Assembly (NCBI GenBank): GCA_964646405.1
Contig: CAZYDV010000110.1
Span: forward strand, 1 to 17,345
Reading direction: 5' to 3'
Length of the DNA: 17,345 nucleotides
From: CAKZSB01 sp964646405
GTDB taxonomy: Bacteria; Pseudomonadota; Gammaproteobacteria; Granulosicoccales; Granulosicoccaceae
The notes beneath the pieces are model-generated. The model was given only the letters and a program-made list of their open reading frames with translations. It was not told where the DNA came from and did not search any database. Position numbers and translations under genes: made by a program. Positions 5,979 to 15,000 of the stretch are shown here, in pieces; position 1 is the stretch's first letter, and each line of letters starts with the position of its first letter.

Positions 5979-8437
5979 GCGGTACTATGGAAAGTGTGCC
6001 TTCATCGGCCAAGGTGATTGTTATCGGTGGCGGGATTGTCGGTTGCTCCACCGCCTATCATCTGGCGAAAATGGGTTGTGAAGTATTACTCCTTGAACAA
6101 TCAAAACTCACATCCGGCACCACGTTTCATGCGGCTGGTCTGGTCGGCCAGTTGCGCAGCAATGCCAATGTCACGCAGCTACTTGGGTATTCGGTAGATC
6201 TCTACAAAAAGCTGGAACAGGAAACCGGATTGGCCACCGGCTGGAAAATGAATGGCGGCCTGCGGCTCGCCTGTAATCGCGAGCGCTGGATAGAAGTCAA
6301 ACGCCAGGCGACAACAGCGCACTCGTTCGGCCTCGATATGCAGTTGCTTACCCCCAGTGAAGCGCAAACCCTGTGGCCATTGATGACGGTGGATGATGTG
6401 ATTGGTGCGGCCTACCTGCCTACAGATGGTCAGGCCAACCCTGCCGATATCACTCAGGCGCTGGCGCGTGGTGCCCGAATGGCGGGTGCTCAGATTGTTG
6501 AGGATACCGAGGTGCTCGAGCTTGAGATCGGCCAGCGCGGCATCACCGCGGTGATCAGCAGCCGGGGCAGAATAGAATGCGAAAAAGTGGTGTGCTGTGC
6601 CGGTCAATGGACGAGAGCATTTGCCGCAAAATATGGGGTCAATGTGCCACTGGTTTCGGTGCAGCATCAGTACATGCTGACCGAAAAAATGCCTGGCGTT
6701 GAGAGCAACCTGCCCACCTTGCGCGATCCCGATCGACTCACCTATTACAAAGAAGAAGTGGGTGGCCTGGTGATGGGCGGGTACGAGCCCGATCCGATTC
6801 CGTGGGCGATTGACGGTATCCCCAAAGGTTTCAGCTACACCCTGCTGGATTCAAATTTTGATCACTTTGAGCCGATGCTGGAACTGGCACTGGGCCGTGT
6901 GCCCGGGCTTGCCGAAGTAGGCATCAAGCAACTCACCAATGGCCCGGAGAGCTTCACCCCCGATGGTAATTTCATTCTTGGCGAGGCGCCGGAGTTGCGC
7001 AACTTTTTTGTCGGCGCCGGCTTCAATGCGTTTGGCATAGCCGCAGGTGGCGGAGCGGGTATGGCACTGGCCGAATGGGTGCACAAGGGCGAGCCTCCCT
7101 ATGACTTATGGAGTGTGGATATCCGGCGCTTCGGGCGGCCCCACTTCGATACGGACTGGGTCCGCACTCGCACGTTGGAGGCCTATGGCAAGCACTATAC
7201 GATTGCCTGGCCACATGAGGAACACAGCTCGGGGCGTCCGTGCCGGCGTTCACCGCTCTATCAATTGTTGCGGGAGCAGGGTGCCTGCTTTGGTGAGAAA
7301 CTCGGGTGGGAACGACCGAACTGGTTTGCCGATATAGATGCCGGTGAGAAGCCACAAGACATCTACAGCTTTGAACAACCTAACTGGCATACTGCAGTGG
7401 CGCGTGAACATGCCGCTGTGCGCAATACAGCAGTGTTGATTGATCAGAGTTCATTCGCGAAGTATTTGCTGAAAGGCCCCGATGCACTGGCCGCATTGAA
7501 CTGGCTGGCAGCGAATGATGTCGACAAGCCAATCGGGTCGGTGACCTACACGCAAATGCTCGATGATCACGGTGGCATACAGGCAGACGTCACCGTTGCC
7601 AGGCTGAATCGATACGAGTTTTACATCGTCACCGGCACCGGTTTCGCCACCCACGATTTCGACTGGATATCACGCAACATTCCAGACGGTATGAATGCCC
7701 AGCTGGTCGATGTCACCAGTGCCGGTTGTGTGCTGTCACTGATGGGGCCGGCGTCGCGCGAGATTCTTCAGCGCGTCACTCGCAGCGATATGTCAAACAG
7801 TGCGTTTCGATTTGCCACGCTGCAGACGATCGGCATTGCCGGCTGCCCGGTCAATGCCCTGCGTATCACCTACGTCGGTGAGCTGGGCTGGGAGCTGCAC
7901 TTGCCAGTGGAGTACGCACACACGGTCTACCAGGCGTTGATGGCCGCAGGTGAACCGCTGGGTTTGATCAACGCCGGATACAGGGCAATAGAGACCTGCC
8001 GGCTGGAGAAGGGCTATCGGGCCTGGGGCAGTGATATTGGACCCGACCATACGCCACTTGAGGCCGGGCTTGGCTGGGCGCTTAAATCTCGCAAAACCGA
8101 TATGCCGTACAAAGGGCGCGATGCCATTATCGCGCAGCAATCCGGCGGACTGAAAAAACAACTGGTGGGATTCAGCGTATCTGAACCTGGCGTGGTGCTG
8201 CTGGGCCGCGAAACCATCTATCGCAACGGCGAGCGCGCCGGCTGGCTCAGCAGTGGCGGTTTCGGGCATCATCTGGGCGTGGCGATCGGCTATGGTTATG
8301 TCAGAAATCCCGCAGGGGTGGATGCAGACTACATCGAACGCGGTCGCTATCAGCTTGAAGTCGCCACCGTGCGGGTGGATTGCACCGTCAGCCTTACGCC
8401 TTTTTATGATCCCGCGATGTCAAAGGTCAAGTCCTGA
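5975..8437 (+). CDS. FAD-dependent dehydrogenase with GcvT domains (dimethylglycine/sarcosine dehydrogenase-like)
   Basis: This 820-residue two-part enzyme starts with a DAO-type FAD domain: VIVIGGGIVGCSTAYHLA (GxGxxG at residues 18-23) and an acidic strand end at E41. In SGTTFHAAGL, His52 sits where dimethylglycine and sarcosine dehydrogenases attach FAD covalently. A central FAO_M-like domain follows from about 380 to 440. The rest is the folate-binding aminomethyltransferase (GcvT) fold, with YVGELGWELHLP near 633-644 and the C-terminal GcvT domain from about 720. Family knowledge: such enzymes oxidatively remove an N-methyl group from an amine and pass the one-carbon unit to tetrahydrofolate. 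Length and domain order are normal, so it appears intact. The GTG start overlaps the kinase stop (GTGA); ATG 5987 is an alternative. The precise substrate (dimethylglycine, sarcosine or another methylated amine) cannot be decided from sequence. Confidence 0.88.
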   Translation: MSGTMESVPSSAKVIVIGGGIVGCSTAYHLAKMGCEVLLLEQSKLTSGTTFHAAGLVGQLRSNANVTQLLGYSVDLYKKLEQETGLATGWKMNGGLRLACNRERWIEVKRQATTAHSFGLDMQLLTPSEAQTLWPLMTVDDVIGAAYLPTDGQANPADITQALARGARMAGAQIVEDTEVLELEIGQRGITAVISSRGRIECEKVVCCAGQWTRAFAAKYGVNVPLVSVQHQYMLTEKMPGVESNLPTLRDPDRLTYYKEEVGGLVMGGYEPDPIPWAIDGIPKGFSYTLLDSNFDHFEPMLELALGRVPGLAEVGIKQLTNGPESFTPDGNFILGEAPELRNFFVGAGFNAFGIAAGGGAGMALAEWVHKGEPPYDLWSVDIRRFGRPHFDTDWVRTRTLEAYGKHYTIAWPHEEHSSGRPCRRSPLYQLLREQGACFGEKLGWERPNWFADIDAGEKPQDIYSFEQPNWHTAVAREHAAVRNTAVLIDQSSFAKYLLKGPDALAALNWLAANDVDKPIGSVTYTQMLDDHGGIQADVTVARLNRYEFYIVTGTGFATHDFDWISRNIPDGMNAQLVDVTSAGCVLSLMGPASREILQRVTRSDMSNSAFRFATLQTIGIAGCPVNALRITYVGELGWELHLPVEYAHTVYQALMAAGEPLGLINAGYRAIETCRLEKGYRAWGSDIGPDHTPLEAGLGWALKSRKTDMPYKGRDAIIAQQSGGLKKQLVGFSVSEPGVVLLGRETIYRNGERAGWLSSGGFGHHLGVAIGYGYVRNPAGVDADYIERGRYQLEVATVRVDCTVSLTPFYDPAMSKVKS

Positions 8438-8486
8438 CGCGCGGTGGTACTCGGGACTTAATGGCCTGCGAATTGGGTAAAAAATC

Positions 8487-9707
8487 TTGAATCATCGATC
8501 AGCAAGCGATACCCCCCGGACCTTCGACAAGCTCTTCACCCTGCAGGAATCGATTCCCGAGGCGGGCATAGAACGCGCCGTTGAGATCATGCGCAGTGGG
8601 AAATTGCACCGCTATAACGTCGCCGAAGGCGAAGTCGCCGAGGCAGCACAACTGGAGCGGGAGTTTGCCGATTATCTCGGCGTATCCTACTGTCTTGCCT
8701 GTGCGTCGGGTGGTTACGCGTTGCATGTCGCACTCAAGGCGGCCGGCTTGTCGCCCGGCGACAAGGTGCTGACCAACGCGTTTACTCTGGCGCCGGTGCC
8801 AGGTGCCATTCACAACGCGGGTGGTGTGCCGGTGCTGGTCGAAATCGATGAAAATTTCTGCGTTGATATCGATCATCTCGAATCTTTGATGAAAACTGGC
8901 GACTGCCGCTTTTTCATGATTTCGCACATGCGCGGCCATTTGGCTGATATGCATCGAATTGCGGCACTGTGCGAGCAACACAACGTCGTGCTGATCGAAG
9001 ACTGTGCGCACACCATGGGTGCGAGCTGGAATGGCGTGGCCTCTGGCACGTTCGGCGCGGTGGCCTGTTTCAGTACGCAGACCTACAAACACATGAATAG
9101 CGGTGAGGGTGGATTACTCACCACCAACGATCCGGAAATTATCGCCCGAGCCACCATGCACTCGGGTTCCTACATGCTGTACGAACGGCACGGGGCCGGG
9201 CCGGAGGGGTCTGTGTACGAGGATATTCGTCTCGACACCCCCAATTACAGTGGCCGTATGGACAACCTGCGCGCCGCGATACTGCGTGCGCAACTGCCGA
9301 TACTGGCCGACAACTGCGAGCGCTGGAACCAGCTCTACCGAGCGGCAGAGCGCGGGTTTGCGCAGATCGAGGGCTTTGTTCTGCCGCATCGTCCAGAGAG
9401 GGAGTATTACGTCGGCAGCTCGATTCAGTTTCGAGTTCCGGCTTTCACGCAATCGCAGGTTGAACAGTTTCTGTCAGGTTGTGCGCAACGCGGTGTCGAG
9501 CTTAAATGGTTTGGCAGCCACGACCCTCAGGGGTTTACCAGCCGTTACGATAGCTGGCGCTACCTGGGTGAGGCAGCGGTGCTTGCAAACACCCTGGAGA
9601 TATTGCGCTGTACATTTGATATGCGTTTGCCGTTGACGTTCGACACCGACGACATCGCCACCATCGTGCAGATTGTCCGTGAAGTTGCACGCGATAGTCA
9701 TACATAG
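8487..9707 (+). CDS. DegT/DnrJ/EryC1/StrS-family PLP aminotransferase
   Basis: This 406-residue fold-type I PLP enzyme has the family landmarks. ASGGYALHVAL (73-83) binds the cofactor phosphate, VLIEDCAHTMGA (168-179) supplies D172 to the PLP ring, and TYKHMNSGEGG (199-209) contains the Schiff-base lysine K201. Members transfer an amino group, most often to a keto sugar, but this one lies in an amine-metabolism run rather than with sugar nucleotide genes. It is 49 bases after the flavoenzyme and probably in the same transcript. The start is TTG 8487, because an in-frame TAA lies at 8478-8480 and the next ATG (residue 34) would cut the conserved N-terminal helix region. Only a weak GGGT precedes it. 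The substrate is unknown; a role in converting an aldehyde or keto product of amine breakdown is speculation. Confidence 0.85.
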   Translation: MNHRSASDTPRTFDKLFTLQESIPEAGIERAVEIMRSGKLHRYNVAEGEVAEAAQLEREFADYLGVSYCLACASGGYALHVALKAAGLSPGDKVLTNAFTLAPVPGAIHNAGGVPVLVEIDENFCVDIDHLESLMKTGDCRFFMISHMRGHLADMHRIAALCEQHNVVLIEDCAHTMGASWNGVASGTFGAVACFSTQTYKHMNSGEGGLLTTNDPEIIARATMHSGSYMLYERHGAGPEGSVYEDIRLDTPNYSGRMDNLRAAILRAQLPILADNCERWNQLYRAAERGFAQIEGFVLPHRPEREYYVGSSIQFRVPAFTQSQVEQFLSGCAQRGVELKWFGSHDPQGFTSRYDSWRYLGEAAVLANTLEILRCTFDMRLPLTFDTDDIATIVQIVREVARDSHT

Positions 9708-9713
9708 CTACAG

Positions 9714-9723
9714 GTAACGTTAC
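9714..9723. repeat. Perfect 10-base palindrome after the aminotransferase gene
   Basis: GTAACGTTAC is perfectly palindromic and starts seven bases after the stop codon. It is too short for a terminator and could be a regulator-binding site for the ligase gene. One occurrence only, so the support is weak. Confidence 0.25.
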
Positions 9724-9829
9724 ATTTGCGCGCGCGGGTCAGTTGGCGCTGGGTGGAGGTTGCCGGTTTTTGCGAGCTGGCTATCAGTTTCAGCAGGACT
9801 TATATTGCCAAAATAAGACCAGCAATTTT

Positions 9830-9834
9830 GGAAG
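9830..9834 (+). promoter_or_regulatory. Ribosome binding site deciding the ligase start
   Basis: GGAAG sits 8 bases before ATG 9843. It favours this start over an upstream in-frame TTG at 9726, which would bury the signal peptide behind 39 unrelated residues. Confidence 0.7.
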
Positions 9835-9842
9835 TCGTCGTA

Positions 9843-10697
9843 ATGCAGTATTCAAGAACCTTGTTGGCAACGCTGGTTGCCCTCGCGGTCGCAGTGCCCT
9901 CAGTAGTTATCACCACCCATGCGTCACCACCTCCTCTGGTACTGGCAGAGCATTATCATTCCCAAATCGATCTGTCTCGTTACTGGGTCAGCGAGAAGTA
10001 CGACGGCGCGCGTGCCTGGTGGAATGGCCGCGAGTTTGTCAGCCGTGGTGGCAATGTCTATCGCGCACCGGGCTGGTTTGCCCGTAATTTTCCGCAACAT
10101 ACGCTCGACGGTGAGTTGTGGATGGGGCGGGGGAGTTTTCAACGGCTGATGCAAACCATTCGCGATCACACACCGGATGAGAAAGCCTGGCGCGAGGTTC
10201 GCTTTATGGTGTTCGATGCGCCTGATATTGATGGGCCTTTCAACCAACGCCAGTCGATGCTGAAAAGCTGGGTCGCGGCTGCGCAAAATCCCAGACTGGA
10301 AATAGTGCCACAGCAAAGAGTGTCAAGCCATGTCGCGTTGCAGCAATTGCTCGTGCGCGTGACCGAAGAGGGTGCCGAGGGGCTGATGCTTGCGCGCGAT
10401 GATAATCGCTATCGCGCCGGCCGCCACACCGGCCTGATCAAGATGAAGCTGCATCAGGACGCCGAGGCCACTGTGATCCGGCACCTGCCCGGTAAGGGAA
10501 AGTATCGCGACGTGATGGGGAGTCTGCTGGTTGAAGACGACCAGGGGCGTCGTTTTCGTCTCGGCACGGGATTTACTGATGCCGAGCGTGCCTCGCCTCC
10601 ATCGATCGGTGTCGTAGTGAGCTATCGCTACCAGGGCCGCACGAAAAGCGGTGAACCTCGCTTTGCCAGATTTTTGCGCATCCGGCCCTCAGAGTAG
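9843..10697 (+). CDS. ligE: Secreted ATP-dependent DNA ligase, Lig E type
   Basis: This 284-residue minimal ATP-dependent DNA ligase has a signal peptide. The first ~27 residues are hydrophobic (LLATLVALAVAVPSVVITTHA), with a likely cleavage site after THA, so the enzyme should act in the periplasm or outside the cell. Nucleotidyltransferase motifs are in order: motif I EKYDGAR with the AMP-accepting K52, motif III LDGELW (E91), motif IIIa RFMVFD (120-125), motif IV EGLML (179-183) and motif V LIKMK (198-202). A C-terminal OB-fold domain follows from about 205. It seals nicks in DNA using ATP. Lig E proteins occur in many beta- and gammaproteobacteria and have been linked to DNA uptake or extracellular DNA; that role is family knowledge. 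It stands alone, with 135 bases before it and 207 after. The symbol is by family resemblance. Confidence 0.9.
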   Translation: MQYSRTLLATLVALAVAVPSVVITTHASPPPLVLAEHYHSQIDLSRYWVSEKYDGARAWWNGREFVSRGGNVYRAPGWFARNFPQHTLDGELWMGRGSFQRLMQTIRDHTPDEKAWREVRFMVFDAPDIDGPFNQRQSMLKSWVAAAQNPRLEIVPQQRVSSHVALQQLLVRVTEEGAEGLMLARDDNRYRAGRHTGLIKMKLHQDAEATVIRHLPGKGKYRDVMGSLLVEDDQGRRFRLGTGFTDAERASPPSIGVVVSYRYQGRTKSGEPRFARFLRIRPSE

Positions 10698-10823
10698 CAG
10701 GCACTTCAGGGACAACCGTCTGCCCGCTTCGATGCATGCGACATCTAAAGGAAGTCTGCTCAGCAGTCTGGCTGCTCACAGTGGGCAAGGTTCTAACGCC
10801 CGGACTCCTCGTGGCTTAGTCGA

Positions 10824-10829
10824 TATAAT
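10824..10829 (+). promoter_or_regulatory. Candidate -10 box before the protease-helicase pair
   Basis: A perfect TATAAT lies 75 bases upstream of ATG 10905. No convincing -35 box is found 15-19 bases before it and there is no extended -10 TG. It may depend on an activator or be a chance match. Its position in the 207-base gap suggests that the pair is transcribed separately from the ligase. Confidence 0.4.
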
Positions 10830-10893
10830 GCAGGCTTGAAGGCCACGTGCAGCAGACGGACAGTTTGCCCGCGCATCGCCAGAACTCATTGCC

Positions 10894-10898
10894 GGAAG
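10894..10898 (+). promoter_or_regulatory. Ribosome binding site deciding the M48 protease start
   Basis: GGAAG lies 6 bases before ATG 10905. It supports this start over the in-frame TTG at 10836, which would add 23 residues with no family resemblance. Confidence 0.7.
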
Positions 10899-10904
10899 CT
10901 CGCG

Positions 10905-12098
10905 ATGCAATTCTCACCCTTGCCCTACCATCAGGAGATCTGCGCGCATCTCAAGCGCTTTGAACCCGGGCTGTGGAACTGGTTCATGTCTGATCGCTTC
11001 GGGCAGGAACACCGCGAAAGCAGCACGCTGCACCTGTTGAAGACCACCTATCGGCTGGCTCGCGAGAGCCATTCGCAACTATACGCACTGGGTGAGTCGG
11101 TTGCCGGGCAGCTCGGTATCGACTGCCCGCTGACGATCTACCAGGAGCAGTCGGCAGGCTTAGAGACCAACGCCGCGTTGTTTTTTTCTGAAGATGAACT
11201 GATCGTGGTGCTGCAGGGACCCATTCTGCAACTGCTTGATCAGCACGAACAGCGAGCCTTACTGGGCCACGAACTGGCACACCACAAACTGTATACCGAG
11301 AGCGATGGTGAGTACTTTGCCGCCGCTCGCCTGTTGCACTGGTGTACCGAGCAACCGGATTGCCACAGTGCGTATCTGGAGACGCAGCGACGCTACCAGT
11401 TGCATACCGAACTCTATGCCGATCTTGGGGCCGCCGTGGTGTGTGAGGCGCCAGAGGCACCGATCGCCAGCCTGTTGAAAGTGCACACTGGCCTGATTGA
11501 CGTCAACGTAGCCGATTACCTGCAACAGGCTGATGAAATTCTAGAGCGCGACAGAACGGGCGCCCAGGGGCTCACGCATCCGGAGTGTTACATCCGCGCC
11601 AAAGCGCTCAGCGATGGCATGGCCGAGCCTCAGCAATACCTGTCGCTGGTTCGAGGCCCGCTGGATGTTCGCAGGCTCGATCTGCTGGACCAGCGTGAAT
11701 TGTCGCAGGTCACCCGTGAGCTGGCGCTGTTGCTGGGTGCTGACGAGCGCTTTCGACAAGACGAACACGAAGTACTGCTGCGCGAGTACTTTCCAATGTT
11801 CGAATGGCCGGATGTGGACGATGGCGCACAGGAATCTGTACTTGTGCTGCGCGAGAAGCTTGCGGCCTACGCGCAGGATACGCAGCAGTTTCTCGCCTGG
11901 TTGCTGCTCGATCTTGCCACCGCTGATCGAGATGCGGCCACGCCGTTGCTTGGCCCTGCCTTGCTGTTTGCCGAGCGTATCGGAATCGATAGTCTGTTTG
12001 AGGCCACAGCCCGGAAAGAACTGAAACTCAAAAAGGTCGATACGGCTACAGCACTCCAACAGGCGCGTGAAAACCCGCCGGGCGATGTGGCGCGATGA
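10905..12098 (+). CDS. Soluble M48-type zinc metalloprotease
   Basis: This 397-residue protein has a gluzincin active site: HELAHH at 122-127 gives zinc ligands H122 and H126 with catalytic E123. HTELYAD (167-173) gives the likely third ligand E169 and the downstream D173. This arrangement matches M48 (Ste24/HtpX-like) peptidases. Unlike HtpX or Ste24, no membrane-spanning segments or signal peptide are seen, so it is probably cytoplasmic. The region after about residue 180 is helical and acidic with no domain I recognise; it may sense a partner or hold the enzyme inactive. Its TGA overlaps the ATG of the giant helicase gene (ATGA at 12095-12098), so the two proteins are almost certainly co-translated and probably work together. 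The substrate is unknown. Sure of the metalloprotease class, unsure of the function. Confidence 0.85.
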   Translation: MQFSPLPYHQEICAHLKRFEPGLWNWFMSDRFGQEHRESSTLHLLKTTYRLARESHSQLYALGESVAGQLGIDCPLTIYQEQSAGLETNAALFFSEDELIVVLQGPILQLLDQHEQRALLGHELAHHKLYTESDGEYFAAARLLHWCTEQPDCHSAYLETQRRYQLHTELYADLGAAVVCEAPEAPIASLLKVHTGLIDVNVADYLQQADEILERDRTGAQGLTHPECYIRAKALSDGMAEPQQYLSLVRGPLDVRRLDLLDQRELSQVTRELALLLGADERFRQDEHEVLLREYFPMFEWPDVDDGAQESVLVLREKLAAYAQDTQQFLAWLLLDLATADRDAATPLLGPALLFAERIGIDSLFEATARKELKLKKVDTATALQQARENPPGDVAR

Positions 12099-15000
12099 AC
12101 TCAGTCGATTCAAATGAACAGGGCCAGTCAATTCTTGCATGGCTGCACCAGACTGCAGCGAGTGGTGAGGTGGGCAGCGATGATATCGTTGCACTGATGC
12201 AGCCGTTGCTGATGCAGGTGGTTGCCACCCACGAGAGCGGCAAGGTCGCACCACTGAACGGCATTGACCAACTGCGAATTTCTCTTGGGCATGTGTGGTA
12301 TGCCAACATTCACGCGGCAGCGCCAACGGACAACATAGCCGCGGTACGCCAACTGGAAAAATCCTCACCCGCACTGCAACTGGACGTGACCCGAAGGCTG
12401 CGGGTAGAAGATGGTGAGCGATTGCGTGACAGCACCACGGCCGCGCGCGAGGATGCAGCAAGCGTTGCCTATTATCCGGACTACATTGCCTGGGAGCAGC
12501 GGCTCGATCATCACGACGCGCTGACCGATACCTTTGTGCTGGGTATGCTGATGGCAACCCTTGCCACCGGGCTCGATTTCAGTGATACCGAACAACTACA
12601 GGACTTCGTGATGTCGCGACACGACCTGTGTGCCCTGAATCCGCGCCTGTCACCCGTGATCGCCATGCTGATCCGGCGGATGACATCGCTTGAGCGAGAG
12701 CGCCGGCCACAGGATCTGTCGAGCATCGCGACAGCTCTGGCACATTATCGATTCCAGGAAGTCGAGGAGTCGATCGCCGATCTGCCGGCAGTGGCGACGG
12801 ACGACCGTCGCGCCATATTGCTGAACCGTTTGCGCAATCGTCTCTATGAGATCAGCCGTCGCAATCGATTGATCTACTATCGCGAGACGGGCAGCAACGC
12901 CAATCTCACCGTCGGTTCGGTGCCTCATGTGCTCAACGTCGAATCAATCCGCCTGCAGCAATTGTTGTTTACCAACGAGGCGTTCTGCAAACAACTTGGC
13001 AGCGGAAAACCGCTGCAGCTTTACCGCTGGTTGCGACTGGAAGACTATCCCTTTCTCGCTACGTCACTTGATCGGATTCGGCTGCAGGCCAATCGTGACG
13101 CCAGGGAATTCGGGTTCTCGCAACTGCGCCTGGTGACAGCCTTTCTGCGCTGGCACAATCTCAAAGATGCACCGGATGAGCGGATCAATTCACCGCTGGT
13201 ACTGGTCCCGGCTACTTTGCGCAAGCGCAAGGGCGTACGTGACAGCTTCGAACTCGACACCGACCCCACCGACGCTGAAATCAACCCGGTGTTGCGGCAC
13301 CTGCTGCGCGACCTCTACGATATTCAATTGCCGGAGCGTATCGATGCGACAAGCTTTGCCGAACTGGAGGGGCTGCACCAGTCTCTCGCGCAGCAGTTGG
13401 CGCAGTCACATAAAGGGCTGGAGCTTGAGCTTGTAAAAACCCCGCGGGTACAGTTGATCAAGCGCAAGGCGTTGCGACGCCTGGATCGCTATCGACGCAA
13501 GATTCGAAAAACCGGCAAGGGGCTGAAAAGCCTTGACGGGCTTTCTTATAGCTATAGTGCGGGGCGTTACGAGCCGCTTGGTGTGCAGATCTTTGCCCGT
13601 GACGTGCGCCCGGCCAATGCCCCGAACCGCGATCTACTGGAAATGGATCCGCATCAACGCATCATTGAACAAATGATGCCACCAGCTGAGGCGGCCGATG
13701 TCGAACGCGAGTTCTACATGATCGATGCGGGCGAGGAAAAGGGCTCGACACACTGGGAAATAGATCTGTGTTCCGTCAGCCTGGCCAATTTCAGTTATCG
13801 GAAAATGACACTGGTGCGCGACTATGCTGAACTGGCGGCCAACAGCGACAGCCAGCAATTGAATTTTGAACAACTCTTCACCGAGGAGGTTCGCCCTAAG
13901 CTTTCGCCGCCGCCACTGCCGCCGTTGGCGCAGCGCTACAACGTTTTGCCCATCGATCCGAGTCAGCGGGCCGCTGTGTTACGCGGTCGAAGCGGGCAGA
14001 GTTATGTGATTCAGGGGCCGCCGGGTACCGGCAAGTCTCAGACCATCGCCAATCTGATTGTCGACTATGTGGCGCGCGGTCAGTCGGTCCTGTTTGTCTG
14101 TGAAAAACGCGCCGCACTCGATGTGGTCTATCACCGTTTAAAACAGGTCGGTCTGTCAGACATCTGTTGTCTGATTCACGACACGCGTGAAGACAAGAAG
14201 CCGTTTATCAGTGCGTTGAAATCCCGCTATGAGCAGGCGATCGAACAAACACCGGATGCGCAGGCCCAGACGCGCAGAGACGAATGGCTCGATGAGATGC
14301 AAAGTCAGCTTGCGCGTCTGGAAAAATTTTCCAGTGCGATGATCGAACCGGATGACGATCAACTGACACTGCGAGGTTTGATCGGCATGTGGGTCGAGCG
14401 AGGTGCGCCGGACGCGATGCAGCACGCAGATTCGCTGCCCGATTGGGCCGAATTTTCCAACGCCCGCGAGCGATCGGCAGATTTACGCGATTTGCTGCAA
14501 AGTGAAAGCGGCCATGATGTTTTCGCGCGTGCACCCATGCGCTACATCAACGCTAAGGTGGTCGCGCACGACAACGCAGCATCGTTACTTGAGCATGGAT
14601 GCGAGCGTGCGCTCGAGTCGCTTGCGCAATCACAGCCGGATTGCAGCGAGATTGCCGATCTATTGGACTGGACAGATCCCTCGTGGGGCGAGATCCAGGC
14701 GGCCCTGGACGCAGCGCGCCAGATGGCGGCGCTGGCCGAGGCGGATCAGTTAAAAGTGCTGGATGTCGATGAGCCGGCCAGTGCCAGGCTTCAACGGGAT
14801 CTCGAGTCGCTCGACGAACTGGCAGCCGCCCATCAGACCGCGCGCGCTGCTGCGAGTGGCTGGCAGGATGGATTCGTACCAGAGAATCTGGAAGAACTCG
14901 CCGCGGATGCTCAGGCCCGTGAGGGCCGGTTTTTCTCATTTTTGTTTGGCGGCTGGCGTCGTGCACGTGCCATTGTCAGGAAACACTATCGCGGTGCGCA

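Noticed and set aside
9726..9842. Longer ligase start at a TTG
   Set aside because: It would hide a clear signal peptide, and a good ribosome binding site precedes ATG 9843.
10751..10780. Possible terminator after the ligase gene
   Set aside because: AGCAG/CTGCT can form only a 5 bp stem and no T-run follows.
10836..10904. Longer M48 protease start at a TTG
   Set aside because: The added residues look non-coding, and GGAAG is well placed for ATG 10905.
11541..12557. 338-codon minus-strand open frame across the M48 and helicase genes
   Set aside because: It lies antisense to two genes with strong motifs, and its product resembles nothing; it reflects GC-rich codon bias.
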